From Bacillota bacterium (GTDB lineage Bacteria > Bacillota > Sulfobacillia > JAJZYS01 > JAJYTV01): 64,000 nt of DNA. The position numbers and the translations under genes are program-made. Within the stretch, counting starts at the first letter, position 1. Every line of letters begins with the position of its first letter. Below are positions 54,684 to 62,959 of this stretch, piece after piece. Where the stretch lies: positions 1 to 64,000 of the forward strand of contig JAJZAT010000011.1 of assembly GCA_021799275.1 (NCBI GenBank). The letters are read 5' to 3'. The notes beneath the pieces are model-generated. The model was not told the origin of the DNA, searched no databases, and was given only the letters and a program-made list of their open reading frames with translations.

Positions 54684-56182
54684 TCCGATGGCACCTCCGG
54701 CCTGAGGGCCGCACGCACGAGCTTGCCGCCGGCGTTGCGCGGCAGTTCGGACACGAAGCGGATCTCGCGTGGGATCTTGTAGCCGGCGAGCTCCCGTCGC
54801 AGGAAGGCCCTCAGGTCCTCAGGCGATGGCGGGGTACCATCCTTGGGCACGACGGCGGCCGCCGGCACCTGCCCCCAGACCTCGTCGGGCGCGGGATAGA
54901 CCGCAGCGTCCTGGACGCCCGGGTGGCGGCGGAGCGCCGCCTCGACCTCCGCCGGATAGACATTCTCGCCACCCGACACGATCAGGTCCTTGCGCCGGTC
55001 GAGCACGTAGAGGTAGCCTTCGGGGTCCAGGTAGCCGATGTCGCCCGTGCGCAGGAAGCCGTCCTTGAACCGTTCGCTGGTCTCGTCCGGCCGGTGGAGG
55101 TAGCCGGGGATTACCGTCGGGCCCCGCACGAGAATCTCGCCCGGTTCGCCCGCCGGCAGGACGAGACCCTGGCCCTCGATGCGGATCTCCGTCAGGAAGA
55201 GCGGCCGACCCGCCGAGCCGACGTGTTCCTCGGCCTCTGCCGGCGGCAGGGTGGCGGCCTGGGACGCGGTCTCCGTGAGGCCGTACGTGGACGCCAGAGG
55301 CCAGCCCGCCGCAAGGGCGCGCTCGAGCAGGTCCCTGGGCGCCGGCGCGCCGCCGAGCAGCAGGAAACGCAAGCTCTTGGGCGGCGTGACGCCCGCCTGC
55401 ATCAGGCGTTCCAGTATCACGGGCACGAGCGAGACGCAGGTGGCGCCCTCCTCGTGGAGACCGTGGCGCACGGCCGCCACGTCGAAGCCGTCCTGCGCCA
55501 GCACCGCGCCGCCGAAGAGGGCGGAGCGCAGGAGGATCGAGAGGCCGCCGACATGGAAGAGTGGCATACAGAGGAGCCAGCGGTCTTCGGGCAACGCGCC
55601 GAGCCCCATCGCCGAGGTCACGGCGGCGTAGAAGAAATTGCGCCTCGTCAGCATGGCGCCCTTGGCCGGACCGGTCGTACCGGAGGTGTAGACGATGGCG
55701 GCCACCGCGTCGGGACGGACCGGGGTCGGCTCTACCGGCGCCCCGGCGTAAAACGGATGCCGCTCGTCCGGCGCCTGGGGCAGCAGCCAGCGGGCGAGCC
55801 CGAGCTCCTGCGCGAGCCCTAGCCCCGTTTCGCTCTGCGGCGCACCCACGACGAAGAACTTCGGCCGCGCGTCGAGGAGTTGCGCACGAAGTTCCGCAGG
55901 CGTCAGGCGCGTGTTGAGCGGGACCAGCGCGGCGCCGAGGCGCAAGGCGGCATGGAGAAGCACGGCAAAGTCGAGGCCGCCTGGCATGAGCGCGGCCACC
56001 CGGTCGCCGGGCCCGATGCCCGCGGCCCTGAGGCCGCCGGCCGCCTTCGCCGCAAGTTCATCCAACTGCCGGTAGGTGACGTCCCGCCCCTCGGCGCGCA
56101 GAGCGAGGGCCCCAGGCGATCGCTCCGCGCGCCTACGCAGGAAGTCCGGCAGGATCGAGGACTCTTCCAGTGCCTCCGCCAT
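54680..56182 (-). CDS. menE: o-Succinylbenzoate-CoA ligase MenE
   Basis: The 500-residue acyl-adenylating enzyme activates o-succinylbenzoate with ATP and CoA. Motifs include the phosphate loop YTSGTTGPAKGAML (about residue 163), YGLTETAS, TGDIGYLDPEGYLYVLDRRKD with the hinge, SGGENVYPAEVE, and the C-terminal catalytic Lys in NAGGKLVRAAL. It starts one base after menB ends, within the men operon. Confidence 0.94.
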   Translation of the reverse strand: MAEALEESSILPDFLRRRAERSPGALALRAEGRDVTYRQLDELAAKAAGGLRAAGIGPGDRVAALMPGGLDFAVLLHAALRLGAALVPLNTRLTPAELRAQLLDARPKFFVVGAPQSETGLGLAQELGLARWLLPQAPDERHPFYAGAPVEPTPVRPDAVAAIVYTSGTTGPAKGAMLTRRNFFYAAVTSAMGLGALPEDRWLLCMPLFHVGGLSILLRSALFGGAVLAQDGFDVAAVRHGLHEEGATCVSLVPVILERLMQAGVTPPKSLRFLLLGGAPAPRDLLERALAAGWPLASTYGLTETASQAATLPPAEAEEHVGSAGRPLFLTEIRIEGQGLVLPAGEPGEILVRGPTVIPGYLHRPDETSERFKDGFLRTGDIGYLDPEGYLYVLDRRKDLIVSGGENVYPAEVEAALRRHPGVQDAAVYPAPDEVWGQVPAAAVVPKDGTPPSPEDLRAFLRRELAGYKIPREIRFVSELPRNAGGKLVRAALRPEVPSE

Positions 56183-56183
56183 C

Positions 56184-56996
56184 TCAGGGCAGGCGAGGGA
56201 ACCGGCCGAAGTCCGGCTTGCGCTTCTGCAGGAACGCTTCCTTGCCTTCCTGCCCTTCCTCCGTCATGTAGTAGAGCATCGTGGCGTCGCCCGCGAGCTG
56301 CTGCAGGCCCGCGAGACCATCCGTGTCGGCGTTGAACGCCGCCTTGAGGAAGCGCAGGGCGAGCGGGCTCTTCTCGAGGATCTCCTTGGCCCAGCGGATC
56401 GACTCGGCCTCGAGTTCCGCGAGCGGCACCACCGTGTTCACAAGGCCCATCTCGAGCGCTTCCTGCGCCGAGTACTGGCGGCAGAGGTACCAGATCTCGC
56501 GCGCCTTCTTGTGCCCGACGATGCGCGCCAGGAGCGTCGCGCCGTAGCCGGCGTCGAAGCTTCCGACCTTCGGGCCGGTCTGGCCGAACACGGCGTTGTC
56601 GGCGGCGATGGTCAGATCGCAGACGAGGTGGAGGACGTGGCCGCCGCCGATCGCGTAGCCGGCCACCACGGCGATGACGGGCTTGGGCAGGGTGCGGATC
56701 TGGCGCTGCAGGTCCAGCACGTTCAGACGCGGCACGCCGTCGTCGCCGACGTAGCCGGCCTTGCCGCGGATGCGTTGGTCGCCGCCCGAGCAGAAGGCGA
56801 GGTCGCCCTTGCCCGTGAGCAGGACCACCCCGACAGACTGGTCCTCGCGGGCGCGGCGGAAGGCGTCCTCGAGTTCGAACAGCGTCTTGGGCCGGAAGGC
56901 GTTGCGCACCTCCGGCCGGTTGATCGTGATGCGCGCGATACCCTCGGCGCGCTCGAAGATGATGTCCTCATAGGTTCCCAGCTGCTCCCATTCCAT
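56184..56996 (-). CDS. menB: 1,4-dihydroxy-2-naphthoyl-CoA synthase MenB
   Basis: MenB closes the naphthoate ring by an intramolecular Claisen condensation. The 270-residue crotonase-fold protein has [11 protein letters not shown] (oxyanion loop), [21 protein letters not shown] and [26 protein letters not shown], diagnostic for MenB. The ATG at 56996 gives [12 protein letters not shown], aligning with other MenB starts. Confidence 0.96.
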   Translation of the reverse strand: MEWEQLGTYEDIIFERAEGIARITINRPEVRNAFRPKTLFELEDAFRRAREDQSVGVVLLTGKGDLAFCSGGDQRIRGKAGYVGDDGVPRLNVLDLQRQIRTLPKPVIAVVAGYAIGGGHVLHLVCDLTIAADNAVFGQTGPKVGSFDAGYGATLLARIVGHKKAREIWYLCRQYSAQEALEMGLVNTVVPLAELEAESIRWAKEILEKSPLALRFLKAAFNADTDGLAGLQQLAGDATMLYYMTEEGQEGKEAFLQKRKPDFGRFPRLP

Positions 56997-57061
56997 AAGC
57001 GCCTGCCGCCGGAGGCCGCTGTGCGGGCCCCTCCTCCTGGCGGCCAACTCCTTTCTTCTGT

Positions 57062-57084
57062 CCCGCCGTGGTGACCGCGGCGGG
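57062..57084 (-). other. Hairpin in the menH-menB spacer
   Basis: CCCGCCG (57062-57068) pairs with CGGCGGG (57078-57084) around a 9-nt loop. It is the only sizeable gap (about 110 bases) within the men operon and could be a partial terminator or a processing site that lowers expression of the downstream genes. Confidence 0.35.
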
Positions 57085-57106
57085 TGGGGACTTTGGCGAC
57101 TCCGCC

Positions 57107-57919
57107 TCAGGTCTGGCGGAGGAACTCGGCGACGTGATCGGCGAACAGCCGTGGCCGCTCGAGATGCACCGTGTGGCCCACCCGCGGCACCCGGATGAAG
57201 CGGGCGTCGGGCAGGTGCTCGGCCATCCTCGAGAGGATGGCGTCGTACTTCCTGTCCTCCATCCCGCCGATCAGGAGCGCCCTTTGGCGGATCTCGGCCA
57301 GCTTTGGCCACACATCCTCGTCGACACCCGCGCCCGCGCCGCGTAGGCTGCCGGTGAGTCCTCCGGGCCTCTGGCCGAGCTTGGCCAGCCGCATGGCCTC
57401 GAATCGCCTGGGCGGCAACTGGCGCAGGGTGCGGAAGAGATCCTGCCCAAGCCAGCGATCGACGAACAGTTCGAGGCCGTCCCGCTCGATCGACTCGGCC
57501 AGGGCGAGATCGCTTTGCCGCCGCCGCTCGCGCTCCAAGGGATCCTCGATCCCCGGCGACGTGCTCTCGAGCACCAGGCGACGGATTCGCCCCGGTGCCA
57601 GGAGGACGGTGCGCAGGGCAATCCGCCCACCCATCGAGTAGCCCAGCAGATCGAAGCTCTCAAGGCCGAGATGGTCGGCGACAGCGAGCACGTCCCTGGC
57701 CGATTCCTCGAGGCTGTAGCGCCCGGGCTCGCCGGGCGCGTCCGAAGCCCCGTGGCCCATGAGGTCCGGGGTGACGGTCATGGCCTGACGGCGCAGCGCG
57801 GAGGCCAGGGGAAGGAAGTCGCGGCCGCTGCCGGTGAAGCCGTGCAGGGCGACGAGCGGCCTGCCGCCGCCCTGCACTTCGTAGTGCACCGCTGCACCGG
57901 CGCGCAAGATTTCAGGCAT
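57107..57919 (-). CDS. menH: SHCHC synthase MenH (alpha/beta hydrolase)
   Basis: The 270-residue alpha/beta hydrolase-fold enzyme catalyses loss of pyruvate from SEPHCHC, giving SHCHC. It has the oxyanion region [14 protein letters not shown], the nucleophile elbow [13 protein letters not shown] (Ser about 88) and the C-terminal His in [11 protein letters not shown]. It overlaps the menD stop by eight bases, as in many men operons. Confidence 0.9.
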   Translation of the reverse strand: MPEILRAGAAVHYEVQGGGRPLVALHGFTGSGRDFLPLASALRRQAMTVTPDLMGHGASDAPGEPGRYSLEESARDVLAVADHLGLESFDLLGYSMGGRIALRTVLLAPGRIRRLVLESTSPGIEDPLERERRRQSDLALAESIERDGLELFVDRWLGQDLFRTLRQLPPRRFEAMRLAKLGQRPGGLTGSLRGAGAGVDEDVWPKLAEIRQRALLIGGMEDRKYDAILSRMAEHLPDARFIRVPRVGHTVHLERPRLFADHVAEFLRQT

Positions 57920-59639
57920 CGTTGAAGGCCGCCCACGCAGCCGTCTGCGCGGCGGCGAACACCTCCTCGTGGAGCGTGCGGCTCGCCTCGCGGTCCGCAG
58001 GGAACTCGACGACGTCGAGCCCCTCGGACGCGAGCGCCTGGTCGAGTTCCTGGCGCAAGGCCTCCCGCGACGCCGCCTGGCGGTGGCGTCCACCCAGCAT
58101 GGCGACGCCGGGGCCGAACTCGACGCCGTGCGGCGTGCCGAAGAATTCCTCGAAGCGCTGCGTGCCGCGCTGGGGCAGATAGGAGAAGATGCCCCCGCCG
58201 TCGTTGTGCAGGAGCAGCACGGTGAGGCTCGTCCCGGTGCGGCCCGCCGCCAGGAGCCCCGTGAAGTCGTGCAGGAACGAGAGGTCTCCGATCGCGAGCG
58301 CCGTCCGCCCCGGGTGTCGGCTGGCCGCACCGATCGCGGCCGACACCACCCCATCGATGCCGCTCGCGCCACGCATGCCGAGGATGCGCTGGCCGCCGCC
58401 TGCGGGCAGGAAGCCGTCGAGGTCGCGCACCGGCATGCTCGAGCCGACGAAGAGCTGGTCGCCCGCACCGAGCAGGTCCGTCAAAGCGCGGATCGCCGTC
58501 GGCTCGAACGGCTCGCGTTCGGCCAGGAACCTTTCGGCCGCCTGGCGGGCGGCCTTGTCCAGCCATGCGAAACGTTCGAGGTAGGTGGCGTCGGGCGCCG
58601 CCGGGCCGAGCCCCGCCAGCAGGGCCTCGACTTCGCGATCTGCCGCACCTGGGAGGAGAAGGCCGGTCGAGAGCAGGGGGTCCTGCCAAGCCTCCTCGCC
58701 AGGCAGCAGGATCGCGGACTCCTCAGGCAGGGACCCGAGCCACTGCCCGAGCGACTTTGAGGTGGGCATGGCCCCCACGCGCAGCACGAGATCGGGCCTC
58801 AAGGCGTCGCGGAGGGCCGCGTCGCGCAGGTAGAGGTCGTAGGCGTCGATGCGTCCCTTCGCATCGGCAGGCAGGCTGCGCAGTCCGGAAAGCGGATCCG
58901 CGAGCAGCGGGAAGCCGGTGCGGCGGCTGAGGGCAAGGAGGTCTGGCGCGGGCCGCGAAGGCGGCAGCGGCCCCGCCACGATCAGGCCTTGCCGGGCGCG
59001 CCTGATGCGCCGCAGGGTCTCGTCGAGAACGGCCAGGGAGCTCCGCTCATCCGCATCCCCGGTCCGCAGGTCGCCGGGACGGGGTGCCGGGGCCGCGAGC
59101 GGCGCCGGCGGAAGCAGCGGCTCGCGCAGGGGGATGTTGATGTGCACCGGACCGTACGGGCGACCGCGGGCCGCGGTCACGGCGCGCAGGCCGGCCGTGC
59201 GCGCGTACCTGCCCAGGAACTCCTCATCGTCGCCGTCGGTCGGGAGCTCGAGGAACCACTTGGCGTTCGCGCCGTAGATCCTGGTCTGGTCGATGGTCTG
59301 GTTCGCTCCGACGTCGCGCAACTCGCGCGGCCTGTCCGCCGTCAGGACGATCAGCGGCACATGGCCGTGGCGGGCCTCGACCACGGCAGGCAGATAGTTG
59401 GCGGCCGCGGTGCCGGAGGTGCAGACGAGAGCGGCCGGCACGCCGCCCGAGATGCCGATGCCGAGGCCGAAGTACGCGGCGGCGCGCTCGTCGAGGAGCA
59501 CGTGGCGCCTTATCTCCGGGAACTCCGCGAAGGTGAGCGCCAGCGGCGTCGACCGCGAGCCAGGGCTCAGGACGACGTCGCGGAGTCCGGCATCGCGTAG
59601 CGCGCCGACCAGCTGCAGCAGGGGGAGATACTGGTTCAT
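57912..59639 (-). CDS. menD: SEPHCHC synthase MenD
   Basis: MenD is a thiamine-diphosphate enzyme that joins isochorismate and 2-oxoglutarate. The 575-residue protein has the cofactor Glu region near the N-terminus (RDVVLSPGSRSTPLAL, DERAAAYFGLGIG), and the C-terminal ThDP motif GDLSFLHDFTGLLA with the LLHNDGGGIFSYLPQ segment typical of MenD. The ATG overlaps the menF stop. Confidence 0.95.
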   Translation of the reverse strand: MNQYLPLLQLVGALRDAGLRDVVLSPGSRSTPLALTFAEFPEIRRHVLLDERAAAYFGLGIGISGGVPAALVCTSGTAAANYLPAVVEARHGHVPLIVLTADRPRELRDVGANQTIDQTRIYGANAKWFLELPTDGDDEEFLGRYARTAGLRAVTAARGRPYGPVHINIPLREPLLPPAPLAAPAPRPGDLRTGDADERSSLAVLDETLRRIRRARQGLIVAGPLPPSRPAPDLLALSRRTGFPLLADPLSGLRSLPADAKGRIDAYDLYLRDAALRDALRPDLVLRVGAMPTSKSLGQWLGSLPEESAILLPGEEAWQDPLLSTGLLLPGAADREVEALLAGLGPAAPDATYLERFAWLDKAARQAAERFLAEREPFEPTAIRALTDLLGAGDQLFVGSSMPVRDLDGFLPAGGGQRILGMRGASGIDGVVSAAIGAASRHPGRTALAIGDLSFLHDFTGLLAAGRTGTSLTVLLLHNDGGGIFSYLPQRGTQRFEEFFGTPHGVEFGPGVAMLGGRHRQAASREALRQELDQALASEGLDVVEFPADREASRTLHEEVFAAAQTAAWAAFNDA

Positions 59640-60964
59640 GCCTCGTTTGCCTCGCTCAGTGCTGCCCGCATGGGGCGAAACTTGAGTACGGTCTCGCGCA
59701 GTTCCTCGTCGGGGTCCGAATCCTCCACGATGCCGCAGCCGGCCCAGAGCGTGGCCGTGCGCCCGCGCACGAGCCCGCAGCGGATGGCGACATCGAGCTC
59801 GCCTTCCCCGTCCTCGCGCCAGTAGCCGATGCCGCCGCTGAAGAGGCCGCGCGGGGTAGGCTCATGGTCGGAGATCCAGGCCTTGGCCTGCGCCTGCGGC
59901 GTGCCGCCCATGGCGGGTGTCGGGTGCAGGGCGGCAGCGAGCGCGAAGATGCTCGCGTCTTCGGCGAGGCGTGCGCGCACCGGTGTGAAGAGGTGCTGGA
60001 CACTCTGCAGCTTGAGCAGCCCTGGCGCGGAGGATTCCACTGCCGGCTCGAGCCCGCGCTCGCGCAACGTCGATTCGACGGCCCGCACGACGAAGGCGTG
60101 CTCGGACCGGTTCTTGGCACTCATGAGGAGTCCCTCGCCGATCCGACGGTCCTCGTCCGGCGTCTGGCCGCGCGGGGCGGAGCCGGCGACGCAAGGCACC
60201 TCGGCCACGCCCCGGGACACCCGCACGAGGCCTTCGGGCGTGGCACCGAGGAACGTGCGACCGGCGCGGTGGACCGCGAAGATCTTGCAGTCCTTCTCGC
60301 GTCGCGACAGCGCTGTGACGACCCGCGGCACGTCGATCGGCGCCGTCGAGAGCGCCAGGCTCCTGCGCGCCAGCACCACCTTTTCGAGGCTGCCGCCGCG
60401 GATGGCCGCCGTGGCCCTTTGCACCTCGTCGCTCCAGACGGCGCGGCTGCCCGGAGGATCGGCGAAGCGCAGGCGGCCAAGCTGGGCATCGGCAGGTACC
60501 GCCGCGAGCAGGGCCGCGAGCACATCCGTCGCTGCGGGGCCCTGCGCGCTCTCCCGCCCCAGAAGCCGCAGGAAGACGCCTCCGTCGCGCTCTTCGAAGA
60601 GCAACTGAGGTACCATGAAGTCTGCCGGGGCGAACGGCTGGAACGGCGGGGCCAGCGGCCCTCTCCCGGAGAATGAGAAAGCGCCGAGCAGCACGGGCGC
60701 CGAGAGGCTTTGGGCGGCCTCGGCGATGGCCTGCAGCCGCTGAGGACCGGCTGCCCGCAGGCGCGTGAGTTCGCCGACCCCGAGCAGGCTCATCCGCCGA
60801 TCGGCGCTCTGCCAAAAGACGTACGGCCTGCCGAGCGCGTGCGCCTGCGGCAAGAGGTCGAGCGGCTTCTGGGGAAAGGCGCACGACGCCGAGACCCAGC
60901 CCGATTTTTCGTGGCGGGCAGTCTTCCAGACAAGGGAGGCGTTCGCGACTGAATGAGCATTCAT
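59636..60964 (-). CDS. menF: Isochorismate synthase MenF
   Basis: The 442-residue chorismate-utilising enzyme makes isochorismate, the first step of menaquinone synthesis. It has the catalytic Lys region GSLEKVVLARR (about residue 195), the metal and substrate region SAKNRSEHAFVV, HPTPAMGGTPQ, and the C-terminal GLFSGGIGYW with GELDVAIRCGLV. The ATG at 60964 lies only 8 bases after the -10 element, so the message seems leaderless or nearly so. It is the first gene of the operon. Confidence 0.93.
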   Translation of the reverse strand: MNAHSVANASLVWKTARHEKSGWVSASCAFPQKPLDLLPQAHALGRPYVFWQSADRRMSLLGVGELTRLRAAGPQRLQAIAEAAQSLSAPVLLGAFSFSGRGPLAPPFQPFAPADFMVPQLLFEERDGGVFLRLLGRESAQGPAATDVLAALLAAVPADAQLGRLRFADPPGSRAVWSDEVQRATAAIRGGSLEKVVLARRSLALSTAPIDVPRVVTALSRREKDCKIFAVHRAGRTFLGATPEGLVRVSRGVAEVPCVAGSAPRGQTPDEDRRIGEGLLMSAKNRSEHAFVVRAVESTLRERGLEPAVESSAPGLLKLQSVQHLFTPVRARLAEDASIFALAAALHPTPAMGGTPQAQAKAWISDHEPTPRGLFSGGIGYWREDGEGELDVAIRCGLVRGRTATLWAGCGIVEDSDPDEELRETVLKFRPMRAALSEANEA

Positions 60965-60972
60965 TTGTCACC

Positions 60973-61001
60973 ATTGTAACGCGCCGCACATGCAGCGACA
61001 A
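60973..61001 (-). promoter_or_regulatory. Sigma-A promoter of the men operon
   Basis: On the minus strand TTGTCG (61001-60996) and TACAAT (60978-60973) are separated by 17 bases. The predicted start of transcription is about position 60966, two bases before the menF ATG. Confidence 0.65.
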
Positions 61002-61100
61002 TCGTCGACCCTTGCGGCAGGTGCCTGGGGCAGGCTCCCCGAAGCACGCCGATTGGAACGCCTGGCCATGGTGGGTCTGTCCCGACGGGGAGGCACAAAG

Positions 61101-61469
61101 TTGATCGTCGGCATCGGCGTGGACGTGGTGGCGATCGAACGCCTCGAACTGGCCTTTGCGCGCCATCCCGCCTTGCGTGAGCGCCTCTTCGCGCCCGAGG
61201 AGATCGACGCGCGAGCGGGTCTCGGCGACCTCCGGTCGCTTGCGGCCCGCTTCGCGGCCAAGGAGGCCGCGCGCAAAGCGGTCGGCGCCGCCGCCGGGCG
61301 AACGCGCTGGCGCGATGCCGTCGTGCTCGGCGGTCGCGGCGGCCCGCCGCGGCTGGAGCTGAAGGGCGGGCTGCTCGATGCCGCGCGGACCCTGGGCGCG
61401 ACGCGCTGGCACCTGAGCCTGACGCACGAACGGGAGTATGCAGTGGCGATGGTGGTGATCGAGTCTTGA
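61101..61469 (+). CDS. acpS: Holo-[acyl-carrier-protein] synthase AcpS
   Basis: The 122-residue enzyme transfers the 4'-phosphopantetheine group to apo-ACP. Visible are the metal-binding GIGVDVVAIERLE (residues 4-16) and LAARFAAKEAARKA (about 51-64), and HLSLTHEREYAVA at the end. TTG 61101 is chosen because GGGGAGG lies upstream and the product starts MIVGIGVD. It is translated with the downstream nnrE/D gene. Confidence 0.94.
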   Translation: MIVGIGVDVVAIERLELAFARHPALRERLFAPEEIDARAGLGDLRSLAARFAAKEAARKAVGAAAGRTRWRDAVVLGGRGGPPRLELKGGLLDAARTLGATRWHLSLTHEREYAVAMVVIES

Positions 61470-62959
61470 AGGTAACAACGGCGAACGAGATGCGCGCCGC
61501 GGAAGAGGCGGCCGCCAAACACGGGCTCGGCAGCGAGATCCTGATGGAGACCGCGGGACATGCGATCGCGCTCGAACTTCTGCGCCGCCTGCCGACGCGG
61601 CCGCGCGTGCTGGTCGTGGCCGGTCCCGGCCAGAACGGCGGCGACGGCCTGACCGCCGCGCGGCACCTGCTGGCCAGGGCAGCCGAAGTGCATGTCTGGC
61701 TCCTCGGGGTTCCCGGCCGGCTGCGCGGAGCGGCGAAGCTGCAATGGCAGAGGCTGCAAGGTTCCCCCGGCGTCCACTGGATCCAGGCGGAGGGCTGGCC
61801 GTCGGGACGCTTCGACGGCGCCATCGACGCCATCTTCGGCACGTCTCTGCGCGGAGAGCTCGCCGGCCATGCCTTGAGGGCGGTGCGCTATCTCGAGGCG
61901 GTCGGCGTTCCCGTGGTGTCCGCAGACCTGCCTTCCGGCGTTCTGGGAGACACGGGAGCGATCGCGGGAACCGCGGTCCGGGCGACCTGCACGGTCGCCT
62001 TGGGCGCGCTGAAGCCAGGCCATCTCTTCTGGCCGGGCAGGTCCTACTGCGGCGAGATCGTGCTGGAGCCGCTGGGCCTCGAGCCGCAGTGGCTCGAGCC
62101 CGCCCGGCTGCACACGGTCGAGGAGCTCGCGGGGCCGGCGATCGCGCCGACGGCCGGCAAGGGCGCCTACGGGCGCACGGTCATCGTCGCGGGCAGCGCG
62201 CAGTACCCAGGGGCCGCCTGGCTCGCGGCACGCGGCGCCCTGCGGGGCGGCAGCGGCCTCACCGTGCTCGCGTCGGTCGCTGCTGTGCTCGCGCACGCCG
62301 CGGCGATGCCCGAGGTGATCGAGCGGCAGCTGCAGGCGCGGGGCGGCGTCATCGACCCGTCCGTGCTGCGTCCCGAGACGTTGCGCGACGCGACGTCGGT
62401 CGTGATCGGCCCGGGCCTTGGCCGGATGGACCTGCAGGGGCTCGGCCACTGGCTTCGGCTCTACCTCGGACTGCACCGCCCGCTCGTCCTCGACGCCGAC
62501 GGGCTGCGGCCCATCCAGGGGCGACTCGACGTCTTGCGCCGGCGCCCCGGCCCCACCGTCCTGACGCCGCACGCCGGCGAGGCGGGCCGCCTGCTCGGGC
62601 GAGCCGTCGCCGACGATGCTCCTTCGCGTCTTCAGGCAGCCTGCGAGATCGCCGAAAGGAGCGGTGCCGTCGTGCTGCTCAAGGGTCATCCCACATTCGT
62701 CGCCGCGCCGCACGGGCCCGTCGGGATCGTCGACCGGGGTGGCCCGGAACTTGCGACGGGCGGCACCGGCGACGTCCTCAGCGGTGCCCTCGGGGCACAG
62801 CTCGCCCAGGGCTTCGCCGCCAGATCGGCCGCGGAGCGCGCCGCCCTGGCGCACGCCCTGGCCGGCGCCAGCCTACGGGGGCAGCTCCGCCGCGGAGGCC
62901 TCGCCAGCGAGATCGCCGACCACCTGCCGGCGGCCTTCGGAGGATCCGTCGATGCGTAG
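61466..62959 (+). CDS. nnr: Bifunctional NAD(P)H-hydrate epimerase and ADP/ATP-dependent dehydratase (NnrE/NnrD)
   Basis: The 497-residue repair enzyme restores damaged NAD(P)HX. The N-terminal epimerase domain (about 1-210) has AGPGQNGGDGLTAARHL and DLPSGVLGDTG. The C-terminal YjeF-kinase-like dehydratase (about 220-497) has GPGLGRM, LDADGLRPI, TPHAGEAGRLLG, LLKGHPTFV and ATGGTGDVLSG. The TTG start overlaps the acpS stop by four bases; alr overlaps its end by eight bases. Confidence 0.95.
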   Translation: MKVTTANEMRAAEEAAAKHGLGSEILMETAGHAIALELLRRLPTRPRVLVVAGPGQNGGDGLTAARHLLARAAEVHVWLLGVPGRLRGAAKLQWQRLQGSPGVHWIQAEGWPSGRFDGAIDAIFGTSLRGELAGHALRAVRYLEAVGVPVVSADLPSGVLGDTGAIAGTAVRATCTVALGALKPGHLFWPGRSYCGEIVLEPLGLEPQWLEPARLHTVEELAGPAIAPTAGKGAYGRTVIVAGSAQYPGAAWLAARGALRGGSGLTVLASVAAVLAHAAAMPEVIERQLQARGGVIDPSVLRPETLRDATSVVIGPGLGRMDLQGLGHWLRLYLGLHRPLVLDADGLRPIQGRLDVLRRRPGPTVLTPHAGEAGRLLGRAVADDAPSRLQAACEIAERSGAVVLLKGHPTFVAAPHGPVGIVDRGGPELATGGTGDVLSGALGAQLAQGFAARSAAERAALAHALAGASLRGQLRRGGLASEIADHLPAAFGGSVDA

